Below are positions 41,484 through 50,158 of a stretch of DNA of 64,000 nucleotides, piece after piece. The notes under the pieces were generated by a model, which made no database searches, was not told where the DNA came from, and worked only from the letters and a program-made list of their open reading frames with translations. The translations under genes and the position numbers were made by a program. Location: the NCBI GenBank assembly GCA_963739045.1, contig CAVTYY010000004.1:310001-374000 (forward strand), in the 5' to 3' direction. The DNA is from Halobacillus_B sp963739045 (GTDB taxonomy: Bacteria > Bacillota > Bacilli > Bacillales > Halobacillaceae). Within the stretch, counting starts at the first letter, position 1. Each line of letters starts with the position of its first letter.

Positions 41484-44000
41484 ATGCTTGGAACTTTAAA
41501 GAAAATTTTTGGCGATGGAAACACCCGCCAACTGAAACGTCTAGAAAAGATGGCAGAGAATATAGATGCCTTAGAAGCCGAATATGAGAAATTGTCCGAT
41601 GATGGACTTCGCGAGAAAACAGAAGAATTTAAGAACCGCTATACGAAAGGCGATTCATTAGAAGATTTATTAGTAGAAGCTTTTGCGGTTGTTCGTGAAG
41701 GCTCTAAACGCGTGCTCAAAATGCGCCCGTTTAAAGTCCAGCTGCTAGGAGCCATTGCTCTGCACGAAGGGAACATTGCAGAGATGAAAACCGGGGAAGG
41801 GAAAACCCTTGCTTCTACCATGCCGGCATACTTGAACGCAATTACAGGTAAAGGCGTACACATCATTACCGTCAACGATTACCTGGCGAGCCGTGATGCG
41901 AGAGAGATGGGCGAACTGTTTCAATTTCTGGGACTAACCGTTGGCTTGAATTTAAACGGGATGTCGAAGGAAGAAAAACGGGAAGCCTATGCGGCGGATA
42001 TTACTTATGGTACGAATAACGAATTTGGTTTCGACTACCTTCGTGACAACATGGTGTTATACAAGGAACAGATGGTTCAGCGTCCTTTACACTTTGCGAT
42101 CATTGATGAGGTAGACTCGATTCTAATTGATGAAGCCCGTACCCCGTTGATCATTTCTGGTACAGCTTCGAAATCAGCGGACTTGTATCAAACTGCGAAT
42201 TCCTTCGTCCGTCTGCTCGAACAGGATGAAGATTTCACCTATGATGTGAAAACGAAAAATGTCCTGCTGACCGAAGAAGGCATTAATAAAGCCGAGCGCT
42301 TTTTTAAGATTGAGAATTTATTTGATTTGGCCAACGTGACATTAATACACCATATTAACCAGGCCCTTAAGGCTCACACGAGCATGATGAAGGATACCGA
42401 CTATGTTGTGGATGATGGAGAAGTTGTAATCGTTGACCAATTTACCGGCCGTTTAATGAAAGGGCGCCGTTATAGTGACGGACTGCACCAGGCGATTGAA
42501 GCAAAAGAAGGTCTGCAAATTCAAAATGAAAGCATGACTCTTGCTTCCATCACCTTCCAGAACTTGTTCCGTATGTATGAAAAGCTTTCCGGTATGACCG
42601 GTACAGCGAAGACGGAGGAAGAAGAATTTCTGAACATTTATAATATGAGGGTTATTGTCATTCCTACGAACCGGGATATAGTTCGTGATGATAAACCAGA
42701 CCTTGTCTATAAAACGATGGATGGAAAATTCAAAGCGGTAGTGCAAGACATTAAAGAGCGCCATGAAAATGGCCAGCCGGTACTGGTTGGTACCGTGGCA
42801 GTTGAAACTTCTGAAATCATTTCGAGGTATTTGGATAAAGCAGGCGTTCCCCATAATGTGCTGAACGCCAAAAACCACTTCCGTGAGGCGGAAATTATTG
42901 AAAATGCCGGACAAAAAGGGGCAGTAACGATTGCCACCAACATGGCCGGCCGTGGTACAGACATTAAGCTTGGCGAGGGAGTAACCGATGTCGGTGGTCT
43001 TGCCGTTATTGGTACGGAGCGTCACGAATCCCGCCGGATTGATAACCAGCTCCGTGGTCGTTCTGGACGTCAAGGGGATCCGGGTATGAGTCAATTTTAT
43101 CTGGCGACTGATGATGAATTAATGCGCCGCTTTGCTTCTGATAATATGCGCAATATGATGGAGCGTCTCGGCATGGATGATTCGCAGCCGATCGAAAGTA
43201 AAATGATCTCAAGAGCCGTCGAATCTGCCCAAAAACGGGTGGAAGGAAACAACTTTGATGCTCGTAAAACGATTCTTTCCTATGATGATGTTCTTCGTCA
43301 GCAGCGTGAAGTGATTTATAAACAGCGGTTTGATGTATTAACTTCCGATAATCTGCGTGAAATTATTGAGCAAATGATTGAACGAGCTGTACAGCGCAGC
43401 GTCGAGGCCCATACTTCGGATGAAGAAGATGAGAACTGGGAGCTTGACTCTATTGTTGATTATGTGAGAGCGAACCTGCTGTTTGAAGGCGACATTACAG
43501 TAGAAGACTTGCAAGGCAAGGATCCTGTCGAAATGCAGGAAGCCATCCTTGAAAAAGTGAAAATGCGCTACGACGAGAAGGAAGAAGAGCTTACCGAAGA
43601 ACAAATGCGTGAGTTTGAAAAAGTCATCCTTCTTCGTACTGTCGATCAGAAATGGATGGATCACATTGACCAGATGGATCAGCTTCGTCAGGGAATTCAC
43701 CTGCGTGCCTATGGACAAAACGATCCATTGCGCGAGTATCAGTTTGAAGGCTTCAGCATGTTCGAACAAATGGTGTCGACCATCGATGAAGAAGTGGCGC
43801 GTTATGTGATGAAAGCCCAGATCCGCAACAATCTGGAACGGGAAGAAGTTGCTCAAGGAGCTAAAGCCGTTTCTAACGACGGAGAAGAAAGCAAGGAAAG
43901 TAAGAAGAGAACTCCTTTTGTCAAAAAAGACACCGTCGGACGCAATGACCCATGTCCTTGCGGCAGCGGAAAAAAATATAAAAATTGCCACGGGAAATAA
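41484..44000 (+). CDS. secA: Protein translocase ATPase SecA
   Basis: The 838-residue motor of Sec export. The DEAD-type ATPase has MKTGEGKTLAS (about residue 101), IIDEVDSILIDEARTPL and GRGTDIKLG; the C-terminal zinc tail is NDPCPCGSGKKYKNCHG. Length is close to B. subtilis SecA (841). I start at the ATG at 41484 (MLGTLKKIFGDG) with GAGGAG upstream; an earlier start would add 20 residues without homology. The order hpf, secA, prfB is the Bacillus one. Confidence 0.97.
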   Translation: MLGTLKKIFGDGNTRQLKRLEKMAENIDALEAEYEKLSDDGLREKTEEFKNRYTKGDSLEDLLVEAFAVVREGSKRVLKMRPFKVQLLGAIALHEGNIAEMKTGEGKTLASTMPAYLNAITGKGVHIITVNDYLASRDAREMGELFQFLGLTVGLNLNGMSKEEKREAYAADITYGTNNEFGFDYLRDNMVLYKEQMVQRPLHFAIIDEVDSILIDEARTPLIISGTASKSADLYQTANSFVRLLEQDEDFTYDVKTKNVLLTEEGINKAERFFKIENLFDLANVTLIHHINQALKAHTSMMKDTDYVVDDGEVVIVDQFTGRLMKGRRYSDGLHQAIEAKEGLQIQNESMTLASITFQNLFRMYEKLSGMTGTAKTEEEEFLNIYNMRVIVIPTNRDIVRDDKPDLVYKTMDGKFKAVVQDIKERHENGQPVLVGTVAVETSEIISRYLDKAGVPHNVLNAKNHFREAEIIENAGQKGAVTIATNMAGRGTDIKLGEGVTDVGGLAVIGTERHESRRIDNQLRGRSGRQGDPGMSQFYLATDDELMRRFASDNMRNMMERLGMDDSQPIESKMISRAVESAQKRVEGNNFDARKTILSYDDVLRQQREVIYKQRFDVLTSDNLREIIEQMIERAVQRSVEAHTSDEEDENWELDSIVDYVRANLLFEGDITVEDLQGKDPVEMQEAILEKVKMRYDEKEEELTEEQMREFEKVILLRTVDQKWMDHIDQMDQLRQGIHLRAYGQNDPLREYQFEGFSMFEQMVSTIDEEVARYVMKAQIRNNLEREEVAQGAKAVSNDGEESKESKKRTPFVKKDTVGRNDPCPCGSGKKYKNCHGK

Positions 44001-44010
44001 TTCAGTGGAT

Positions 44011-44040
44011 AAGACACTCTCTAGCCGGAGAGTGTCTTCC
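44011..44040 (+). terminator. Terminator-like hairpin after secA
   Basis: A perfect 10-bp stem (44011-44020 with 44029-44038), 8-nt loop. The T tail is weak, so partial read-through to prfB is likely. Confidence 0.6.
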
Positions 44041-44194
44041 CTTGTTACGAAGGATTTATTAAAAGTATGATATACGCATATTCTTATAGAAACAGTCATC
44101 TGCGACTGGCCGGCCAGTGAGCTTTTGGTGCCGGTCTGCGGCTTTTACTTTTCACTATGGCTATGCAATAGAAAATTTTCTAGGAGTGATCGTT

Positions 44195-45299
44195 ATGGAT
44201 ATGGCAGAAATCCGCCATGAACTCAACAATACAGCTAATCGTTTAGCGGACTTCAGGGGGTCTCTTTGACGTCGATCAAAAGAAAACCCGCATCGCTGAA
44301 TTAGAAGAACAAATGACGGAGCCAGGGTTCTGGGATGACCAAAACACCGCTCAAAAAGTGATTGATGAAGTGAATGGACTGAAGTACCTCGTGCATACGC
44401 TTGAAGATCATGAGGAAAACCATGAGAATTTGGAGGTTTCCTACGAACTGGTCAAGGAAGAGTATGATGAAGAACTTCACCAAGATCTCGAGGAACAGGT
44501 CCAGAAGCTTCGACAGGACTTAGATCAATTTGAATTAACCCTGCTGCTCAGTGAGCCTTATGATAAAAATAATGCCATTCTTGAGCTGCATCCGGGAGCA
44601 GGCGGTACGGAGTCTCAGGACTGGGCGAGTATGCTTCTGCGTATGTATACGCGCTGGGCAGAAAGCAAAGGCTTCTCCGTACAGACGATGGACTATCTTC
44701 CTGGAGAGGAAGCTGGCGTGAAGAGTGTAACCTTGCTGATTAAGGGACACAATGCTTACGGTTATTTAAAAGCCGAGAAAGGCGTGCACCGACTGGTGAG
44801 AATTTCTCCGTTTGATTCTTCAGGCCGCCGTCATACGTCGTTTGTTTCGTGTGAAGTGATGCCGGAATTCAATGATGAGGTAGAAATTGATGTCCGGACC
44901 GAAGATTTGAAAATTGATACCTATCGTTCCAGTGGTGCCGGCGGACAGCACGTCAATACCACCGATTCGGCAGTGAGGATTACTCACCTTCCTACGAATA
45001 CGGTCGTCACCTGCCAGTCTGAGCGTTCCCAGATTAAGAATAGGGATCAAGCGATGAAAATGCTGAAGTCCAAGCTTTATCAGCTGGAAATTGAACGCCA
45101 GCAGCAGGAGTTGGATGACATCCGCGGCGAACAGAAAGAGATCGGCTGGGGCAGTCAGATTCGTTCGTATGTTTTCCATCCTTATTCTATGGTGAAGGAT
45201 CACCGTACGAATATGGAAGTGGGCAACACACAAGGCGTGATGGATGGCGATCTTAACAAATTCATCGATGCTTACCTTCGTTCACAAATGGATGTTTAA
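44195..45299 (+). CDS. prfB: Peptide chain release factor 2 with programmed +1 frameshift
   Basis: RF2 reads UGA and UAA stops. The first frame (MDMAEIRHELNNTANRLADF) ends at the in-frame TGA at 44267-44269; the slippery CTT TGA C with an upstream AGGGGG (44255-44260) is the classic autoregulatory site. After a +1 shift the frame runs to 45299, for 367 residues in all. The tripeptide SPF in the codon-recognition region (RISPFDSSG) and the catalytic GGQ in SSGAGGQHVN are present. This is a genuine frameshift, unlike others in this window. Confidence 0.95.
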
Positions 45300-45305
45300 T
45301 ACTTC

Positions 45306-45338
45306 AAGGCTCTCACGGTTACACGTGGGAGCCTTTTC
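45306..45338 (+). terminator. Terminator after prfB
   Basis: A 10-bp stem (ggctctcacg with cgtgggagcc) followed by TTTT. Confidence 0.8.
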
Positions 45339-45432
45339 TATGCAGTTCGCCGGAGAATGAATCGCTTCCTTTCGTGGCAGGCTAGTACTGAATAGTAGTG
45401 CTTTACTGCATTAACACGGCATTTCGCTCTCG

Positions 45433-45461
45433 TTTACAGGCTTATCGCCTAGTGTTATACT
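45433..45461 (+). promoter_or_regulatory. Sigma-A promoter of yitT-type gene
   Basis: TTTACA (45433-45438), 17-base spacer, TATACT (45456-45461). Confidence 0.7.
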
Positions 45462-45504
45462 CCTATCGGCTTATGTGAAACGTTAAACAGGAGGGAACTG
45501 CATC

Positions 45505-46377
45505 ATGATGATGGCAAAAAAATATCGAAGAGAGCCGATGCCGCCAAAAATGCGAGAAGCAATCGATTTTGCACTCGTAATTGTCGGGTCTTTTTTTGTG
45601 GCACTCGCATTCAATATATTTTTACTACCGAACAATATCGCTTCCGGAGGAGTGGCCGGGATCAGTACGATTACTAAAGGAGTCTTCGGCTGGGAACCGG
45701 GGGTTGTGCAATGGATTTTAAACATTCCGCTATTTATTATTGGCGTCTCGATCTTAGGCAAGAATTTCGGCATTAAGTCCTTTGTAGGGACGCTCCTGCT
45801 GCCTGCCTTTGTTATTCTGACCAGCAGTATGGAGCCGGCTACAGCGAACCCGCTGCTCGGAGCGATTTTTGGCGGCATGGGGGTTGGCTTAGGACTTGGA
45901 ATCGTATTTCGAGGACGGGCGTCCACGGGTGGAATCGATCTCGCTGCTCAGGTGCTGCATAAATTCACCCATTTTCCACTGGGCATCAGTGTGGCGATGC
46001 TGGATGGAATGATTGTACTCACTTCGGCGATTGTATTTTCTTTAGAAGAAGGCTTATATGCACTGATTGGATTATTTGCTACCAGCCGGACCATTGACTT
46101 CGTTCAAGTCGGTTTTAGCACTTCGAAAAATGTGATGATTATTACGGAGGATGTAGAAAAAGTAAGAAGCGCCATTTTACATGAAATTGACCGCGGGGTA
46201 ACCGTATTAAGCGGCTCTGGTGGCTATACCGAGAGAGAACGGCAGGTCATTATGTGTGTGGTGCAGCAGAATGAGTTCATTAAATTGACACAAACTGTCA
46301 AAGTGATTGATCCTGGGGCATTTGTCGTGGCTATGAATGCTTCTGAGGTGCTTGGCGAGGGTTTCAAAACATCCTGA
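45505..46377 (+). CDS. YitT family membrane protein (YvjA-like)
   Basis: A 290-residue protein with about six membrane segments (residues 20-190), including LLPNNIASGGVAGISTI and FRGRASTGGIDLAAQVL, followed by a cytoplasmic DUF2179 domain (about 210-285: ILHEIDRGVTVLSGSGGYT). The family occurs near prfB as yvjA in B. subtilis; transport of a small solute or signal sensing is suspected, but unproven. Three ATGs are possible at 45505, 45508 and 45511; AGGAGGG favours the first. Confidence 0.88.
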   Translation: MMMAKKYRREPMPPKMREAIDFALVIVGSFFVALAFNIFLLPNNIASGGVAGISTITKGVFGWEPGVVQWILNIPLFIIGVSILGKNFGIKSFVGTLLLPAFVILTSSMEPATANPLLGAIFGGMGVGLGLGIVFRGRASTGGIDLAAQVLHKFTHFPLGISVAMLDGMIVLTSAIVFSLEEGLYALIGLFATSRTIDFVQVGFSTSKNVMIITEDVEKVRSAILHEIDRGVTVLSGSGGYTERERQVIMCVVQQNEFIKLTQTVKVIDPGAFVVAMNASEVLGEGFKTS

Positions 46378-46432
46378 CTAGGTTATAATATCTCTGTGTT
46401 ATCCGATAATTACAGAGCTAGGGGGAACTCTA

Positions 46433-46837
46433 TTGAAGAAACTATTATTTGCACTATTTCTTACCGTACTATTAGTTCTTAGCGCCTGCAGCGGCGGAGG
46501 GGATGAGGAAGGGTCAGGTTCCAATGATCAGTCTGAACAAACCTCTCAGGATGATTCTTCGCAAGGAACGGATGATAGCTCCGGCAGTGGTGATCAAGCG
46601 AGTTCTGATGTGGATGCGAAGGCAGCTAAGGAAGCTTTCGAACAAAATGGCTGCATTAGCTGCCACGGCAATGACCTGGGCGGCGGATACGGACCTTCGT
46701 TACAAAAAGTAGGCGCGAAGTATTCAGCTGATGACATTCAAAACATTATTAAAAACGGAAAAAACGGCATGCCTCCTCAATCTGTGGGAGACTCTGACCG
46801 CGAATTGATCGCCAGCTGGCTAGCCGCTAAGAAGTAA
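46433..46837 (+). CDS. cccB: Cytochrome c551-type lipoprotein CccB
   Basis: A 134-residue lipoprotein c-type cytochrome. The lipobox is LSAC (residue about 20), an acidic linker follows, then the heme motif CISCH and axial Met in MPPQ. It carries electrons on the outer membrane surface, as in Bacillus respiration. The start is a TTG at 46433 with AGGGGGA; the order prfB, yvjA, cccB, ftsE is conserved. Confidence 0.92.
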   Translation: MKKLLFALFLTVLLVLSACSGGGDEEGSGSNDQSEQTSQDDSSQGTDDSSGSGDQASSDVDAKAAKEAFEQNGCISCHGNDLGGGYGPSLQKVGAKYSADDIQNIIKNGKNGMPPQSVGDSDRELIASWLAAKK

Positions 46838-46849
46838 CTTATACTTAGG

Positions 46850-46881
46850 AAAAGCCCGACTCTCATGAGTTGGGCTTTTTT
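46850..46881 (+). terminator. Terminator after cccB
   Basis: A stem of aaaagcccgact with agttgggctttt (one G-T pair) followed by T. Confidence 0.85.
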
Positions 46882-46990
46882 ATATAGGAAAAAAGAAGGG
46901 GTTCCAAGAAATTTGACGAATCTTATCAATGTAAGTAACTTTATGAAACACAAATGTAATATTTTTATGTCTAAAAAAATAGAATTAAGA

Positions 46991-46999
46991 TGTTATAAT
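46991..46999 (+). promoter_or_regulatory. Extended -10 promoter of ftsEX
   Basis: TGTTATAAT gives a perfect TATAAT with an extended TG. No good -35 is seen. Start of ftsE is 77 bases later. Confidence 0.5.
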
Positions 47000-47075
47000 G
47001 GTTACGGACTTAAGACAGACACATGTATGCACAGCATCATGAAGTAGATACAAAAGAGATAAAGGTGAGAGTAAT

Positions 47076-47762
47076 ATGATAGATATGAAGGGTGTTTATA
47101 AGACGTATCCCAATGGAGTGACGGCTTTAAACGGGTTAGACGTACATATTGATCAAGGCGAATTTGTTTATGTAGTAGGACCGAGCGGGGCAGGCAAGTC
47201 GACATTTGTCAGACTTATGTTTCGCGAGGAGAAAGCAAGCAAAGGAACCGTTATGATTAATGACCAGAATTTGTCGACCATTAAAGAACGGCGTGTACCT
47301 AAGCTTCGGCGGCAGATCGGAGTCGTTTATCAGGATTTCCGGCTGCTTCCGAGACTCACAGTCTATGAAAATGTTGCCTTTGCTTTAGAAGTAATTGAAG
47401 AAACACCGGTAAATATCCGCCGCAGGGTAATGGATGTGCTCGACCAGGTCCGCTTGAAGAATAAAGCACGCTTTATTCCGGACGAGCTATCTGGAGGAGA
47501 ACAGCAAAGAGTTTCCATCGCAAGAGCTATCGTTAATCATCCGAAGCTGCTCATAGCGGATGAACCTACAGGTAACCTCGATCCCGATACTTCCTGGGAA
47601 ATCATGCACATTCTAGAGGAAATCAACTCAGCCGGTACTACAGTATTAATGGCAACCCACAGTCAGGAAATTGTAAATACCATCCGTAAACGTGTCATCG
47701 CGATTGAAGACGGCATGATCGTACGAGATGAAGCCCGAGGGGAGTATGGTTATGAAATTTAG
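47076..47762 (+). CDS. ftsE: Cell-division ABC ATPase FtsE
   Basis: A 228-residue ABC ATPase: Walker A VGPSGAGKSTF, Q-loop YQDFRLLP, signature LSGGEQQRVSIAR, Walker B LLIADEPTGNLD. FtsE partners FtsX to activate wall hydrolases. AAAGGTGA precedes the ATG. It overlaps ftsX by 11 bases. Confidence 0.96.
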   Translation: MIDMKGVYKTYPNGVTALNGLDVHIDQGEFVYVVGPSGAGKSTFVRLMFREEKASKGTVMINDQNLSTIKERRVPKLRRQIGVVYQDFRLLPRLTVYENVAFALEVIEETPVNIRRRVMDVLDQVRLKNKARFIPDELSGGEQQRVSIARAIVNHPKLLIADEPTGNLDPDTSWEIMHILEEINSAGTTVLMATHSQEIVNTIRKRVIAIEDGMIVRDEARGEYGYEI

Positions 47763-48645
47763 AACTCTCGGACGTCATTTTCGTGAAGGTGGAAAAAGTG
47801 TTTGGAGAAATGGCTGGATGACCATTTCCGCGATTGGGGCGGTGACTACAACCTTACTGCTCGTCGGTGTCTTTCTTGCCGTTATGCTGAATCTCAATGA
47901 AGTCGCGAACAAAGTGGAAAAAGATGTTGAAATTAAGGTGCTTGTCGACCGGACGGCTAGTGATCAGGAAGCGAATACCTTAAAGGATAAATTGAATGGT
48001 CTCCCTGATATAGAAAGCATAAACTTCTCTCCCAAAGAAGAAGAGTTAAAAGAGCTGATTGATAGTTTAGGAGATCAGGGAAAGGCATTCGAATTATTTA
48101 AACAAAGCAATCCACTGAATGATGCGTATGTGATTAAACCGAAGAATCCAACGGACGTTGTTCCAATTGCTAATGAAATCAAAGAATTTGACCACGTATA
48201 TAAGGTAGACTATGGCGAAGAAATTGTGCAGCGTTTGTTCCAATTTAATAAATATGCTAGAAACATAGGATTAGCGTTGATTGTAGGTCTTGTTTTTACA
48301 GCGATTTTCCTAATATCTAATACGATTAAGATTACGATTATAGCGCGCGGCAAAGAGATCGGAATTATGAAGTTAGTAGGAGCCACCAATGGATTTATCC
48401 GCTGGCCGTTCTTTATCGAAGGGCTGATGCTTGGTGTGCTTGGTTCGATCATCCCCATTGCAGGGGTCGCAGCCGGCTATTACTATCTTTACTATCATTT
48501 GCGTGACAAGATTAAATTTGACTTTGTCCAGTTACTTCCTTTCAATCCCTTTGTATGGGAGCTCGCAGGAATTATCTTAGCGATCGGTGCCTTTATCGGT
48601 GTATGGGGAAGCGTGATGAGTGTTAGGAAATTCCTGAAAGTATAA
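47752..48645 (+). CDS. ftsX: Cell-division permease FtsX
   Basis: A 297-residue membrane protein with four membrane segments and a large extracellular domain (about residues 50-165) between the first two. ARGKEIGIMKLVGATN is the typical FtsX/MacB motif. I start at the ATG at 47752 (GGGGAG 7 bases before), within ftsE. The extracellular loop should bind the coiled coil of the next protein. Confidence 0.95.
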   Translation: MKFRTLGRHFREGGKSVWRNGWMTISAIGAVTTTLLLVGVFLAVMLNLNEVANKVEKDVEIKVLVDRTASDQEANTLKDKLNGLPDIESINFSPKEEELKELIDSLGDQGKAFELFKQSNPLNDAYVIKPKNPTDVVPIANEIKEFDHVYKVDYGEEIVQRLFQFNKYARNIGLALIVGLVFTAIFLISNTIKITIIARGKEIGIMKLVGATNGFIRWPFFIEGLMLGVLGSIIPIAGVAAGYYYLYYHLRDKIKFDFVQLLPFNPFVWELAGIILAIGAFIGVWGSVMSVRKFLKV

Positions 48646-48669
48646 GTGGAAAAGGGGAGAACGGGTCTG

Positions 48670-50055
48670 ATGAAAAAGTTCAATGTGACAGTATTATCTA
48701 CACTATTGATAGCTGCCTCACTGCTTGCTTCTTCAGAGCATGTAGCGGCCGATTCTAAATTAGATGACGTAAGAGGCGAAATCAACGATCTCCAGGATAA
48801 ACAAGGAGACGTAAAGGATAAGAAAAATGACGTTTCCAGCAAGAAAGAACAAACCGAAGAGAAAATTGCTGAAAACGAAAAGAAACAGTCGACCACAGAA
48901 TCTAATATTACGAAGCTGGTAAATAAATTAGATGAAAATGAAAAAAAGCTCGAAGCAAAACAAGAAGAAATTAAGCAGACAGAAGCTGACATTAAGCAGC
49001 TTGAATCGGATATTGCTGAATTAAAGAAACGTATTAAGAAACGGGAAGAATTGTTAACGAAACGTTTGCGTGCCCTTCAGCAAAACGGCGGGGACGTTAA
49101 ATACTTGGAAGTATTAATGGGCGCCCAGAGTTTTGGCGATTTTCTTGATCGTGCTTCAGCGGTAACCACGATTATGGATCAGGACAAAAACATTATGGAC
49201 ACTCATATGAAAGAAAAGAAACTTTTACAAGAGAAAAAGGTAAAAGTAGAAGAGAAGAAAAAACAGCTCGTCCAAGCGAAAAAGGATCTAGAATCCATCA
49301 AAGCGCAGCTAGCTGATCAAAAAGCAGAAAAAGAACAAATGCTTGAGAAATTAAAAGCGCAGAATAGCGAACTTAGTCATCAAAAGATGAAGTTAAAAGA
49401 GCGTCAGGAATTGCTGGACAAGCAGCAGGCCTCCATTCAGGCAGCCATGGACGAAGCGAAGAAACACGAGTCCGAAATTCAAGCAGAAATAGAAAGAAAG
49501 AAGAAAGCGGAAGAAGCAGCACGTAAAAAAGCTGCCAGAGAAAAAGCTCAAGCGGCTAAATCCACTTCCTCCAGTTCGTCAAGCAGCTCCAACAGCTCAG
49601 GAAGTTCCAGTTCAAGCAGCTCAAGCGCTTCCCATGTATCTGCTCCGCCAGCAGCAAGCGGAAACTTTGCCCGTCCGGCGACAGGGATTATTTCCTCGTA
49701 CTTCGGTCCAAGGGATGATGGGATGCACCCAGGCGTAGATATTGCGAACACGGAAGGTACACCTATTTACGCGTCCGCATCTGGACAAGTTTTCCGTTCC
49801 TACCTTTCGAGCACTTATGGCAACGTCGTATTCATTACCCATTCGATCAATGGTCAAATTTATACTACAGTATACGCTCACATGGAGAAAAGGCTGGTTG
49901 GAGAAGGACAGTATGTTTCCCAGGGAACTCAGATTGGTTTAATGGGAAGCACCGGTGATTCAACTGGACCGCACGTACACTTTGAATTGCACCGAGGAAC
50001 TTGGAATTACGCGAAATCGAATGCGATCAATCCAACTTCTATGATTAATTTTTAA
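48670..50055 (+). CDS. PcsB/EnvC-like coiled-coil M23 peptidase
   Basis: A 461-residue secreted protein: signal peptide (about 1-30), a long coiled coil (about 31-250), a serine-rich linker (about 300-325), then a C-terminal LytM/M23 domain with HPGVDIANTEGTPIYASASG and GPHVHFELHRG. Zinc ligands are in HxxxD and HxH. It acts on peptidoglycan or activates amidases and is controlled by FtsEX, as EnvC and PcsB are. It starts 25 bases after ftsX at an ATG with AAAGGGGAG. Confidence 0.92.
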   Translation: MKKFNVTVLSTLLIAASLLASSEHVAADSKLDDVRGEINDLQDKQGDVKDKKNDVSSKKEQTEEKIAENEKKQSTTESNITKLVNKLDENEKKLEAKQEEIKQTEADIKQLESDIAELKKRIKKREELLTKRLRALQQNGGDVKYLEVLMGAQSFGDFLDRASAVTTIMDQDKNIMDTHMKEKKLLQEKKVKVEEKKKQLVQAKKDLESIKAQLADQKAEKEQMLEKLKAQNSELSHQKMKLKERQELLDKQQASIQAAMDEAKKHESEIQAEIERKKKAEEAARKKAAREKAQAAKSTSSSSSSSSNSSGSSSSSSSSASHVSAPPAASGNFARPATGIISSYFGPRDDGMHPGVDIANTEGTPIYASASGQVFRSYLSSTYGNVVFITHSINGQIYTTVYAHMEKRLVGEGQYVSQGTQIGLMGSTGDSTGPHVHFELHRGTWNYAKSNAINPTSMINF

Positions 50056-50070
50056 AGAAAAATAGTCACG

Positions 50071-50110
50071 AGAAAACCCGAACCAATAGTTACATTGGTT
50101 CGGGTTTTCT
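50071..50110. terminator. Strong terminator after M23 gene
   Basis: A perfect 17-bp stem (50071-50087 with 50094-50110). The core repeats that of the terminator at 18381; usable in both directions, it also faces the convergent amidase gene. Confidence 0.9.
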
Positions 50111-50158
50111 GCGTTTTGCTATCATTGTTGCCGCTTCGTTGTCTGGTAATTTTCATGA

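Noticed and set aside
42453..43094. Long minus-strand frames inside secA
   Set aside because: Antisense shadows of a highly conserved gene; no site for initiation.
46865..47047. 60-residue open frame before ftsE
   Set aside because: It overlaps the cccB terminator and the ftsE promoter; no family features.
49560..49630. Possible recombination repeat in the serine codon tract of the M23 gene
   Set aside because: It is low-complexity coding for a serine linker, with mixed codons.
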